Below, piece by piece: positions 1 to 6,951 of a stretch of 45,401 bases of DNA (position 1 is its first letter; every line of letters starts with the position of its first letter). The position numbers were made by a program, and so were the translations under genes. Below the pieces are notes generated by a model. It was not told the origin of the DNA and did no database searches. It saw only the letters and a list, made by a program, of their open reading frames with translations. This DNA comes from Halovenus rubra (GTDB lineage Archaea; Halobacteriota; Halobacteria; Halobacteriales; Haloarculaceae), in contig NZ_JAODIY010000045.1 of the NCBI RefSeq assembly GCF_026586665.1, positions 1 to 45,401 on the forward strand, read 5' to 3'.

Positions 1-101
1 CATACCTTGAATCCGACTTCCTATCTAGTTAAAGTGACCATTTCTATCGCTAGTGAACGCTGTCAGATAGGTCTGAGTTGAATTTGTAACCGTGCAACAG
101 G

Positions 102-758
102 CTATTCGACGACGGGTTGGCATTCGTGGAGGTTCCGGTGTTTGCAGACGCCTTTTGCGTCGCCATGCTCCCACTCAGCAGCGTCGACGACACGGACGTC
201 GATATCGAGAGTAGTTGCCGCATGGAGGAGCGCTGGCACCAGGTCGTCGGCGTCACCAGCTGCCTCGGTTTCCAGCTCGGGTAGCGGTTCGCCCTCGGTC
301 TGAGACACATCGAAGACTGCCGTTGGTTTGAATCCAACCAGTCCTTTCGACCACTCCTCGGGCGATGTCTCGTCATAGTCACAGTCGCTTTGCTTGTGGT
401 AGCTCGGTGAGTTCTCGCACTCGGGGCACTGCTTCGTAATAATGGGTGCCCAGATCCAGATCGCCTGTTCGCCCTCTTGGACGTGCCGGTCGAACTCCGA
501 TCTCCACGTATTGTAGCCCGCCACGCGGGTCGCCTCGGGACATTGGAGCTTGATCAAGAGGGTGTTGCGATGGGAGTAGTCGTGGAATCGGGACTGGACA
601 TCGAGCCACTCCTGGAACTGTTGGCTGGCTTTTGCCTCGTCGACGTCTGCAATGAGCTCGTCGATCCAGTCTTCGATGGTACTGTGCATCTCGTCGTGTC
701 GGGTGTCGGTCTCCTCGAACGAGACCTCCGACTCACTGGTTGTCAGCATGGATTGCAT
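102..758 (-). CDS. ArdC-like antirestriction protein, N-terminal domain only (truncated)
   Basis: The protein (about 218 aa) matches the ssDNA-binding N-terminal domain of ArdC-type antirestriction proteins. Visible hallmarks are YSHRNTLLI, the VAGYNTW segment, GEQAIWIWAPI, and GFKPTAVFDVSQTEGEPLP near residue 150. A cysteine pair (CPEC) sits between the halves of the domain. Full-length relatives continue into a zinc-metallopeptidase domain with an HExxH-type helix; here the frame stops right after HECQPVVE, so that domain is absent. Known role of the family: protecting incoming plasmid DNA from restriction. I chose the ATG at 758; a GTG lies one codon upstream. A promoter cassette lies 61 nt upstream. 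The gene is probably non-functional as a protease but could still bind ssDNA. Confidence 0.72.
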   Translation of the reverse strand: MQSMLTTSESEVSFEETDTRHDEMHSTIEDWIDELIADVDEAKASQQFQEWLDVQSRFHDYSHRNTLLIKLQCPEATRVAGYNTWRSEFDRHVQEGEQAIWIWAPIITKQCPECENSPSYHKQSDCDYDETSPEEWSKGLVGFKPTAVFDVSQTEGEPLPELETEAAGDADDLVPALLHAATTLDIDVRVVDAAEWEHGDAKGVCKHRNLHECQPVVE

Positions 759-800
759 CACATCGAGTACGACGATGTCTCCGAGAAGTCAGGACGCGCC

Positions 801-826
801 GCACCCCTCGGGTGCGCACAATAAAC
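801..826 (-). promoter_or_regulatory. Promoter cassette copy A (GTTTATT box + inverted repeat)
   Basis: Read on the minus strand, GTTTATT (820-826) is followed by the inverted repeat GCACCC-GAG-GGGTGC (801-815). The box lies about 61 nt upstream of the ArdC-like start. The same architecture recurs eight more times in this window. The box is TATA-like, so the repeat would lie between the TATA element and the expected transcription start, a classic position for a repressor site. Confidence 0.6.
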
Positions 827-907
827 GACGGCGCGACTGCGGGGTTTATGCCGGGGTTGCTATCGGAAGCTGGGATTAACAACCAGTGCGACACAAGCAC
901 AGGGAGG

Positions 908-1063
908 ATGGGTCTCGTCGAAACGCTCCGCGGGGTCGTTGGGACTCGTATGTCCATGACATCCACCCTGTATGAGTGCCGACACTGCGGAACGACCCTT
1001 TCCGAGGACGCTGAAACGTGTCCGACCTGTGGTGGAGAAGACGTTGCATGCTACCGGTTCTAA
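908..1063 (+). CDS. Small zinc-ribbon (rubrerythrin-like domain) protein
   Basis: This 51-aa protein has two knuckles, CRHCG and CPTCG, about 14 residues apart, which form a zinc ribbon of the small rubrerythrin-like type common in haloarchaea. It starts MGLVETLRGVVG, a recognisable N-terminus of this group. The ATG at 908 is preferred over longer in-frame starts because it gives this conserved N-terminus and has GGGAGG just upstream. It is divergent from the ArdC-like gene. Its function is unknown; small zinc ribbons often act as regulators or protein-interaction modules. Confidence 0.65.
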   Translation: MGLVETLRGVVGTRMSMTSTLYECRHCGTTLSEDAETCPTCGGEDVACYRF

Positions 1064-1157
1064 GTAACCGTCCTCCTATCTGGACAGGTTGCGGTCAGAC
1101 TCGTTTCTGTTCGAGATAGTGCCCGGTCAAACACCCCGTAGTGTGAATGGGGCCTGG

Positions 1158-1505
1158 TTATCGAAGCGCTGCCTTCTCGTCAGCGAACCCGATCGTGACG
1201 AGATATTCGAGGAACGCATCGAACTGGTTGACATCACTGGGTGTGTCCGTCGCGAGATGTCGCACCCACTCGATGGCCCACTGGAACGCGGGATCGGTCC
1301 CGCCCTTGCCATGTATATACCACCAGCCACCGGCCTTCAGGACGACGAGCGGATTCGTCGGCGGTTGCTCGCTTGCGAGTCCACGAGTGACCGACCGGAT
1401 TTCCTCGGGTACCTCAGCGGGGTCGACCTCGCTTGATTGGGTGTTCGATACGTCGACTGGAATGTCGTCGATCGAGACGTTGTTCGGACGCTGTTGTTGA
1501 CTCAC
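1158..1505 (-). CDS. Hypothetical 115-aa protein under promoter cassette B
   Basis: I do not recognise this protein. It has an acidic N-terminal half (rich in D, E and S) and a more structured C-terminal half with LVVLKAGGWWYIHGKGG and a tryptophan-containing helix. It has no signal peptide, membrane segment or cysteine motif. It starts with GTG at 1505, 58 nt downstream of promoter cassette B, which supports it as a real gene. It lies just downstream of the DUF6610-like gene on the same strand but has its own cassette, so it is probably transcribed separately. Confidence 0.55.
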   Translation of the reverse strand: MSQQQRPNNVSIDDIPVDVSNTQSSEVDPAEVPEEIRSVTRGLASEQPPTNPLVVLKAGGWWYIHGKGGTDPAFQWAIEWVRHLATDTPSDVNQFDAFLEYLVTIGFADEKAALR

Positions 1506-1546
1506 GGAAAATCACCATCTCTGAGGACTCTCTGGATCGAGCCCTC

Positions 1547-1571
1547 GCCCTCTCTGGAGGGCACGAAAAAC
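1547..1571 (-). promoter_or_regulatory. Promoter cassette copy B
   Basis: On the minus strand GTTTTTCG (1564-1571) precedes the perfect inverted repeat GCCCTC-CAGA-GAGGGC (1547-1562). It lies 58 nt upstream of the GTG at 1505 and immediately downstream of the previous gene's stop codon (1583). The sequence of the repeat differs from copy A but the architecture is the same. Confidence 0.55.
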
Positions 1572-1582
1572 AGCTCGCTGCG

Positions 1583-2584
1583 TCACGCCGGCGGGAGGTA
1601 GACGCTCTGCTCGCCGGCGATTTCCTCAAGGTTATTTCGATGGCGGTGGGCAAAGTAGCAGTCGTAACTGCAGTATCCACAGACTGCGCCGGTATCATAC
1701 TCGGCGACGAATGGACCGCGCCGGGTCGTCCAGACGTTCGCTCCGCATTCAGTACACGCAGCACTATTGAGATCGGTTGGTGACGGTCCCTCGTACTCGA
1801 TCTCGAGGGTGTCGTCGTGCGGTGTCGAGTCGGGCCAGACACCGTGAGACTGCCAGAAGGTCTTGAGGCGGGCGAGACTGTGACGGACCGTCTTGCGAAC
1901 CGTGACGTGGTCTGCATCGCGACCGCTGTCGTCCCAGCCGTCGGCCGTCCAGAACTCGCCGAACTGTGCTCCCCGATGGAGGCCGTTCCAGTCGAGGCCG
2001 ACGATGTCGGCTGGTTGCTCGTCCGTGAGCGTCGGTCGGGTCAGCTGCCGGATAACGTCCCACTGTTTCGGTGGGCTACCACCGAGGATATGTACACGCC
2101 GCCCCCTCCAGTCGGTTGGCTCGGAGAACTCGTGTGCCAATCGGTCGGCGTACCCCCGCGAGTAGCCGAGCACGAGGTCGTCAGGAATCGCGTCGATCAC
2201 TGCCCGACACTTGGGGACGATGACGAGTTCTGAATCGGGGTAACTCGCCCGAATTTCGCGGGCGGCGGCCACGTACTCGTCGACGTCGTCCACCTCGTAC
2301 GCATCGCCGATCACTCCGACCTGGGGTTCGTGCTCGAAAAACTGGGCGATGTATCGATCCAAGTCGGGATTCCGAAAATCGTTGTCAAGCATCCCGACGG
2401 GGATGTCCAGGTCCTGATACTGGGTCTGCTGATACCCACAGTCCTCTCGGAATCCAGGTAGGAATCCGAGCTGAAACGCGTCGACTGCGAACGGTGCTCG
2501 ATGGAGGAACGCCACGCTGTCAGCTTGTCGGGCAGCGGTAATCTCGCGCTCAGTGCTGCTGCTCGTACTGATTTCGAGCGACAT
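1583..2584 (-). CDS. DUF6610-like haloarchaeal protein with C-terminal zinc finger
   Basis: This 333-aa protein resembles the haloarchaeal family I know as DUF6610 (name from memory). Recognisable blocks are the FLHRAPFAVDAFQLGFLPGF region near residue 25, VGMLDNDFRNPDLDRY, LVIVPKCRAVIDAIPDD, GYSRGYADRLAHEF and a glycine loop VHILGGSPPKQ. These suggest an alpha/beta fold. The C-terminus has four cysteines (CTECG and CGYCSYDC) followed by HRHR, probably zinc-binding. ATG at 2584 is chosen over a longer reading because the promoter cassette lies within the longer version. Biochemical function is unknown; the family recurs on haloarchaeal plasmids. Confidence 0.62.
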   Translation of the reverse strand: MSLEISTSSSTEREITAARQADSVAFLHRAPFAVDAFQLGFLPGFREDCGYQQTQYQDLDIPVGMLDNDFRNPDLDRYIAQFFEHEPQVGVIGDAYEVDDVDEYVAAAREIRASYPDSELVIVPKCRAVIDAIPDDLVLGYSRGYADRLAHEFSEPTDWRGRRVHILGGSPPKQWDVIRQLTRPTLTDEQPADIVGLDWNGLHRGAQFGEFWTADGWDDSGRDADHVTVRKTVRHSLARLKTFWQSHGVWPDSTPHDDTLEIEYEGPSPTDLNSAACTECGANVWTTRRGPFVAEYDTGAVCGYCSYDCYFAHRHRNNLEEIAGEQSVYLPPA

Positions 2585-2622
2585 GAGTAGGGTTGTGCGA
2601 GGGTGGATCCGGCCGCCCTGCA

Positions 2623-2643
2623 CCCTTTCAGGGGACGAAAAAC
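2623..2643 (-). promoter_or_regulatory. Promoter cassette copy C
   Basis: On the minus strand GTTTTTCG (2636-2643) is followed by CCCT-GAA-AGGG (2623-2633), 51 nt before the ATG at 2584. A second, larger inverted repeat lies immediately upstream (2661-2702). Confidence 0.55.
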
Positions 2644-2660
2644 GCAGCTGCTGTCAGCCG

Positions 2661-2702
2661 TTAACCAACACAACCCTCCGATACCAGCATGGTGTTGGTT
2701 AA
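2661..2702. repeat. Operator-like inverted repeat TTAACCAACAC / GTGTTGGTTAA
   Basis: Perfect 11-bp arms at 2661-2671 and 2692-2702 are separated by 20 nt. The repeat lies about 18 bp upstream of the box of cassette C. Near-identical repeats occur at 4165-4203 and 41281-41323, each next to a promoter cassette, so this is likely a binding site for a shared regulator. Confidence 0.6.
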
Positions 2703-2751
2703 TTCGGAGACAACGTGTGTCACCGGTCCCATTCAGCGTCGAGTCCGGTGG

Positions 2752-2883
2752 TCAGCCGAGCCGGTGTGGATGCACTCGATGACTGCACGGAGCGACCACT
2801 GCTTCACTCGGCCCGACGATCGTCACGCTCGCGATTCGGCGATCACAGACCGGACACTGCCGGTCCGCATTCTCGTTTGCCAT
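2752..2883 (-). CDS. 43-aa CPxC-type zinc-finger small protein
   Basis: The frame encodes 43 aa starting MANENADRQCPVCDRR. CPVC at residues 10-13 and a second C/H pair (APCSH) make it a candidate for the small CPxCG-related zinc-finger proteins known from haloarchaea. It follows the DUF932-like gene by 30 nt on the same strand, so the two probably form a two-gene operon driven by cassette D. Its function is unknown. It is too short for usual gene callers, but codon use and the Cys/His spacing support it. Confidence 0.6.
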   Translation of the reverse strand: MANENADRQCPVCDRRIASVTIVGPSEAVVAPCSHRVHPHRLG

Positions 2884-2913
2884 TTGTAGAAAACGCAAAA
2901 TCGGACGGCGGTG

Positions 2914-4083
2914 CTAGTTCGTTACCTGCTGGAACCGCTCGCGAAGCGCCTCTTCACGCACTTCGAACTGTTCGACGCTCGCCTGCAGGTCGTCGCTGAC
3001 GCGCTCGATGCTCGCGAGCGCCCGCTCGCCGGCAAGCGAGGACTGCGACCCATCGCTATCCTCGGCGTCCAGCTGCTGCTCATAGGCCTGTTCGACACGC
3101 TCGATGGTGCCCTCGGGATTGAACAGGATGTCGTTGGCTGTCCGGACGTAGCCATCGAGGGACGCACCTTCCTTCCCCTGGAAGAGGTGGGTCAGAGCGT
3201 ACGTCGCGCCGGAAAGCAGCGTCCACATGTCGATCTTGAACGGCGACGCCGCGTTCGCCTCGGCATCCTCGGCAGCACGCTCGGCCAGGTAGTCCGGGAA
3301 TCCGAGGAGACTGTAGAACTCCGTGACGGCGAATGGGAGGTTCGAGAAATCGAGGTCGATGTCCTGGGCATCTCGGATGAACTCGAAGAGGTCGTCGGCG
3401 ACGAGTTCAACCTGGGCGAGGATCTCCTCCCACCAGGATCGGAAGTTCCGCACGTCGCCGACGTGTTTGATCACCTCCTTGTCGGTGAGCGAGCGCATCG
3501 TGTTCGAACAGTAGCCGTCCTGGGCGAAGCCATCGACGTAGACGGCGTGATCGCCGAAGAAGTCGTAACCGGAGGTCACCCCCATCGTGATCGGCTCCGA
3601 CCGGCCGGGAAGCCGGACTTTGAGACCGTCGAACATGACGTCCAGGTGGACCTCGCCACCGCCGCGGTAGCGTCGAATCTCGCCGAACATCACGTCTCCG
3701 AGCGGCCTGCCATCGATGGTCTCCTCGCGAAGGACGTCCTCGAGGGGCTGGTAGACATCGACCGGATTGATGATCGAGTAACTGTCTGTCGGGACGTGGA
3801 AGAGCGGGTCCGTCTCGGGCTCGTCGTCCTTCGCTTGGTCGCGAGCCCGACTCGGCTCGACGAGGGCATTGAAGCGCTCCGTCTCGACCCACTCGTCGGT
3901 GTAGGGGTTCCGGTAGGCCACGGTCGTCTCGACGGCCTGCGGAAGATCTCGAACCGCCTCGGCGAAGGACTCTGGTTCGTCGACTGATTTCTTCTGGCGG
4001 TACCAGGCGGGTAGTTCAGTGTCGGTTCGTCCGTCGACGCCGGCGAACACGGTGCTGGATTCGGGATCCTTCATGTCGGTCAC
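2914..4083 (-). CDS. DUF932-like plasmid/phage protein, copy 1
   Basis: This 389-aa protein resembles the DUF932 (phage/plasmid-like) family. It has a central segment with GDVMFGEIRRYRGGGEVHLD, TSGYDFFGDHAVYV, GYCSNTMRSL and KEVIKHVGDV, and a helical C-terminal tail ending in a likely coiled coil. It starts with GTG at 4083, or with the ATG three codons later (MKDPES); the second copy in this window also begins MKDPE, which favours the ATG. A close paralogue lies at 38120-39286. DUF932 proteins are found near replication, mobilisation and anti-defence genes but have no settled function. Transcription is probably from cassette D, together with the 43-aa zinc finger. Confidence 0.68.
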   Translation of the reverse strand: MTDMKDPESSTVFAGVDGRTDTELPAWYRQKKSVDEPESFAEAVRDLPQAVETTVAYRNPYTDEWVETERFNALVEPSRARDQAKDDEPETDPLFHVPTDSYSIINPVDVYQPLEDVLREETIDGRPLGDVMFGEIRRYRGGGEVHLDVMFDGLKVRLPGRSEPITMGVTSGYDFFGDHAVYVDGFAQDGYCSNTMRSLTDKEVIKHVGDVRNFRSWWEEILAQVELVADDLFEFIRDAQDIDLDFSNLPFAVTEFYSLLGFPDYLAERAAEDAEANAASPFKIDMWTLLSGATYALTHLFQGKEGASLDGYVRTANDILFNPEGTIERVEQAYEQQLDAEDSDGSQSSLAGERALASIERVSDDLQASVEQFEVREEALRERFQQVTN

Positions 4084-4130
4084 CTCGAATCGAATTCATC
4101 TATCGCGACTGCGCTCTCATCGTGCGCCCT

Positions 4131-4155
4131 GCGCCCCTCTCGCGGGCGCATAAAC
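4131..4155 (-). promoter_or_regulatory. Promoter cassette copy D
   Basis: On the minus strand GTTTATG (4149-4155) is followed by GCGCCC-N7-GGGCGC (4131-4149), 65 nt upstream of the DUF932-like GTG start. A TTAACCAAC-type inverted repeat lies about 10 bp further upstream. Confidence 0.58.
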
Positions 4156-4164
4156 AACGCCACG

Positions 4165-4203
4165 TAACCAACACGACCGGCAAATCCTCGTCTTCGTTGG
4201 TTA
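4165..4203. repeat. Operator-like inverted repeat TAACCAAC / GTTGGTTA
   Basis: Perfect 8-bp arms at 4165-4172 and 4196-4203 are separated by 23 nt. The repeat sits between cassette D and the divergent CDF transporter gene, so it could affect both. It is the second of three such repeats in the window. Confidence 0.58.
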
Positions 4204-4326
4204 ATCAGACAGCCGCCGCGTTTTCGTGTTATTCAGTTCCCGGCTGATGGATTTCGGAACTCCCATGGGAATGGGTTGCGAGGCTGGAACCAAGCAACCC
4301 GCCCGCTCCACCGGTCCGACAAACAC

Positions 4327-5250
4327 ATGAGCCACGCTCACGAGCAGGAGACGGCACGTAGCGAGACAGCTTCCGGCAGGAGTACGCGGAAGCTGGCGCT
4401 CGTTGCGGTCGTTAACTTCGTCGGATTCGTCGTGGAGTTAGCTGGTGGACTTCTGTTCGGCTCTGTCGCGCTCATCAGCGACGCACTCCACATGCTGTTC
4501 GATATGTTGGCCTACGTGATGGCGTTCAGCGCCGGCTACACGGCGGAGCGGTTCGAGAGCGGTGGGACGTGGTCGTACGGACTGCACCGCCTCGAACCCG
4601 TCGCGGCATTCTTCAACGGGATTCTTCTCATTCCGATGGTCGGATACATCGTCTGGGAGTCGTACCAGCGCTTTCTTGATCCGGTCAGTATCGATCCCTT
4701 CTTGACGATCATCATCGCAACCGGCGGACTGCTCGTCAATCTCGGCTCAGTGTATATTCTACAGGGCGACGAAATGAGCCTCAACGAGCGAGGTGCATTC
4801 TACCACCTGCTCGGAGACGCTGGTGGGTCGATCGCCGTAATCGTCTCGACGGCTGCCGTCGCAGTGTTTGACCTCCCGGTTGCAGACCCCGTCGCGGCAG
4901 TTTTCATTGCGCTGTTGATTCTGTGGTCTGCGGGGACAGTGCTGCGAGAAAGCACGTCCATTCTCCTCCAACGAAGTCCCATTGACTCGGACGAGCTCAA
5001 AACGGAGCTCACTGCTCTCGACGGTGTGGAGCGGATTGAGGATCTCCACGTCTGGCAGGTCTGTAGCCAGCTGACGGTGGGAACGGTCCGACTCGTCGAC
5101 GGAGCAACATCGCTGGAGGAACGACGGGAAATCAGGTTGCAAGTTCACGACCACCTGACTGAGCGCGGTATCGACCATGCGACTGTCGAGTGTCTCGACG
5201 TCGACGAGGCGGATAGTGAACAGACCGATCAAACACCCCATACGCACTGA
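4327..5250 (+). CDS. Cation diffusion facilitator (CDF) metal exporter
   Basis: This 307-aa inner-membrane protein belongs to the CDF (CzcD/ZitB-like) family, which exchanges cytosolic Zn, Cd or related divalent metals for protons. Both transport-site motifs are visible: H55xxxD59 (SDALHMLFD) in TM2 and H160xxxD164 (YHLLGDAGG) in TM5. The conserved SYGLHRLEPVAAFFNG stretch lies between them, and a soluble C-terminal domain (EDLHVWQV...) follows. The N-terminus is His-containing (MSHAHEQE) and the C-terminus ends TPHTH. The ATG at 4327 is chosen because the longer frame adds an unrelated, non-conserved leader. It forms an operon with the SpoIIAA-like gene 12 nt downstream. Confidence 0.88.
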   Translation: MSHAHEQETARSETASGRSTRKLALVAVVNFVGFVVELAGGLLFGSVALISDALHMLFDMLAYVMAFSAGYTAERFESGGTWSYGLHRLEPVAAFFNGILLIPMVGYIVWESYQRFLDPVSIDPFLTIIIATGGLLVNLGSVYILQGDEMSLNERGAFYHLLGDAGGSIAVIVSTAAVAVFDLPVADPVAAVFIALLILWSAGTVLRESTSILLQRSPIDSDELKTELTALDGVERIEDLHVWQVCSQLTVGTVRLVDGATSLEERREIRLQVHDHLTERGIDHATVECLDVDEADSEQTDQTPHTH

Positions 5251-5262
5251 GGCCTGCCCCCA

Positions 5263-5664
5263 ATGGACTCCACACAGATGTTTGAGGTACTGGACGAAAC
5301 CGAGGACAACCTCGTCGCCATCCGCGTTGGACGTGGGACGCGACAGGGGTACGAGGACCTCTACTCGTTGTTGGTCGAGAAGTCTGAGCAATACGGTACT
5401 ATCAAAGTCTACGAGGAAGTTCCGGATTGGACGTTCTCGACATTTCTCTCACATCTCCATGGAATTGTACCCGATTTCCGATATGGGCCAGACTTCACGA
5501 TTGCTCGCTACGCTGCAGTCGGGGACACAAGGTGGGCGAAACTTCTCTACGACTGGTGGCGAGCGGTTCGGCCGATCTGGCCGGTCGCTCCGGAGACAAT
5601 GCGATATTTCGACCTCGAGGAGCGACTCGACGCACTCCAGTGGATTCAGCAGAGTGAGGATTGA
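5263..5664 (+). CDS. SpoIIAA-like (STAS-like) protein
   Basis: This 133-aa soluble protein resembles the SpoIIAA-like family (STAS-type fold): an N-terminal strand segment FEVLDETEDNLVAIRVGRG, a helix YEDLYSLLVEKSEQYG, then IKVYEEV, and RYAAVGDTRWAKLLYDWW near residue 85, which is characteristic. Family members are lipid-binding or membrane-associated regulators without an enzymatic role. It starts 12 nt after the CDF stop, so the two are probably cotranscribed and it may modulate the transporter or a stress response. Confidence 0.7.
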   Translation: MDSTQMFEVLDETEDNLVAIRVGRGTRQGYEDLYSLLVEKSEQYGTIKVYEEVPDWTFSTFLSHLHGIVPDFRYGPDFTIARYAAVGDTRWAKLLYDWWRAVRPIWPVAPETMRYFDLEERLDALQWIQQSED

Positions 5665-5829
5665 TCGGTGCATCCACCACCGGCGTCCGTACGGCGTTGG
5701 TATACTAGTTGTCACGGTTTCCTCTCCCAGCGATACTGGGCCCCGAATCCCCCCAGAGACGAGATTGTGCTGAAGGATTCACCTGTTTTCCGATGAACAG
5801 CACTGTCGTATCAATCGCTCTGCGCGGTC

Positions 5830-6111
5830 TCATCCGCGTTCGAGATAGAGCGAGTACAAGACGATCGCCAGGCCAATTGCCACGAGGATGCTATTGATCA
5901 GGATCCCCATCTCCAGGGAGACCGAGAGGATTTGATGGGCGATCCCTGCAAGCAGCACGCCGAACGTGATGACGCCAAATCCGATACCGAGAACGCGAAG
6001 CGATGGTGTCCCTGTGTTCTGATAGGCTCTAAACGCGATATACGTAATCCCACTTCCGAGGAGTAGGATCACCGTCTTGACGACGACGATGGCTGGTTCC
6101 ACCCAGATCAT
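5830..6111 (-). CDS. Small membrane protein (DUF7521-like)
   Basis: This 93-aa protein has three hydrophobic helices (about residues 5-28, 38-62 and 68-90) and very short loops. It resembles a haloarchaeal family that I recall as DUF7521. Its ATG overlaps the stop of the upstream winged-helix gene by 4 nt (ATGA), so the two are translationally coupled. This HTH plus small membrane protein pairing recurs in haloarchaea and suggests membrane-linked sensing or control, but no function is assigned. Confidence 0.62.
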   Translation of the reverse strand: MIWVEPAIVVVKTVILLLGSGITYIAFRAYQNTGTPSLRVLGIGFGVITFGVLLAGIAHQILSVSLEMGILINSILVAIGLAIVLYSLYLERG

Positions 6112-6485
6112 AGTTCGTCCCCCATCTTCGACCAGATGTCTGCAAGCCGTTCGTCGGCGTTCCGTGGCGGCCGCTCGACGGTCACCGAGAAGTCGTCATC
6201 CTCGTACATGGAGATCGTCACGTCGTCGAAGTCGCGTTCGTATTTCGTGGTTCGACCCCCGCTGGGATTGATCGTATCCTGTTCGTGGACGAGTGAGGCT
6301 TGGCTGAGGAGTTCGAGCTTTCGGTACAACGTCGATTTGGGGATGTCGCAGGTATCGATGAGTTCGGTTGCAGTCATGGGTTCAGCTGTTTCACGGAGGA
6401 TGGCCCGACAGTCGGCGTCGTCCAGCGCATCAAGGACAGCCTGCAGCGATGGCGAGTCCTCAGATGACGCTGAATCACGCACCAT
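6108..6485 (-). CDS. Winged-helix transcriptional regulator
   Basis: This 125-aa protein has a winged helix-turn-helix at about residues 15-75. The recognition helix region is TATELIDTCDIPKSTLYRKLELL, where a helper helix is followed by STLYRKL, typical of ArsR-like haloarchaeal HTH proteins. It has no cysteine-based metal site. The C-terminal part (DDVTISMYEDDDFSVTVERPP) forms the wing or a dimer extension. It is coupled to the downstream membrane-protein gene by a 4-nt overlap. The target is unknown and may be its own operon. Confidence 0.72.
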   Translation of the reverse strand: MVRDSASSEDSPSLQAVLDALDDADCRAILRETAEPMTATELIDTCDIPKSTLYRKLELLSQASLVHEQDTINPSGGRTTKYERDFDDVTISMYEDDDFSVTVERPPRNADERLADIWSKMGDEL

Positions 6486-6581
6486 TGTCTGAATTTGGCA
6501 GGTACTCGGGATATGCTATGCGATTACGATTTCCCAGGCCGGGAGTGGAACCAGCCTGCAAACGCTGTCATCCTCCAGATA

Positions 6582-6872
6582 TTACGATTCGGAGTCGTCT
6601 CCGGTCTGCCGTTTTCCATCGTCAGTAATCTTGTAGAGGCCTCGACCGACTGGATGGATCTGGCCGTGCTCATGGAGTCGGGCGCACGTTTGGTCGACCG
6701 TGATCGGATGGCGATCTGCAGTGCGGGCGATATCCATGACATGGAGCGGCGACTCCGCGCCGAGTATGGCGAGGACTTCCTGGTCGAGTTCTCGACCAAT
6801 TTCACTCATCACATCCGTTGCTCGGCCAGCGGTCGCTTCCTTCTCGTGACGCGATTCTGCGTGCTCGGTCAT
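6582..6872 (-). CDS. Small winged-helix DNA-binding protein
   Basis: This 96-aa protein has a winged helix at about residues 25-85: LDQEVLAILGAESPLHVMDIARTADRH, then a second helix with VDQTCARLHEHGQI and the wing HPVGRGLYKITDDGK. It resembles PhiH1-repressor/MarR-like small haloarchaeal regulators. The ATG at 6872 (MTEHAES) is chosen because the longer frame reads back through the TnpB right end. A downstream in-frame ATG (MSEIGREL) is also possible. It lies 25 nt beyond the end of the TnpB element, on the same strand. Confidence 0.6.
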   Translation of the reverse strand: MTEHAESRHEKEATAGRATDVMSEIGRELDQEVLAILGAESPLHVMDIARTADRHPITVDQTCARLHEHGQIHPVGRGLYKITDDGKRQTGDDSES

Positions 6873-6896
6873 CACGCATAGCCCCCGCTTTCTGCA

Positions 6897-6951
6897 TGAC
6901 ATCCTCCCCGGCGTGAACGCCGGGGTTTCCTCCGGGGGAGTCTCAACCGGT
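6897..6951 (-). ncRNA. Candidate omega-RNA (right-end RNA) of TnpB element 1
   Basis: In IS605-type elements the guide (omega) RNA is read from the 3' end of tnpB across the right end. Here the region after the tnpB stop contains the GGAGGAAACC segment and a strong terminal hairpin before the TGTCA end, matching the layout of element 2 (GGAGGAATTCC plus hairpin). The guide would be the flanking sequence beyond 6897. The call rests on position and folding only. Confidence 0.4.

Noticed and set aside
1-101. Insertion-sequence end at the left edge
   Set aside because: The ArdC-like frame breaks here, but I cannot identify a terminal repeat or transposase within the window.
2911-3987. Long plus-strand frame (358 codons) opposite the DUF932-like gene
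   Set aside because: It mirrors the conserved DUF932-like protein on the minus strand, which has a paralogue and a promoter cassette; the antisense frame is a GC-bias shadow.
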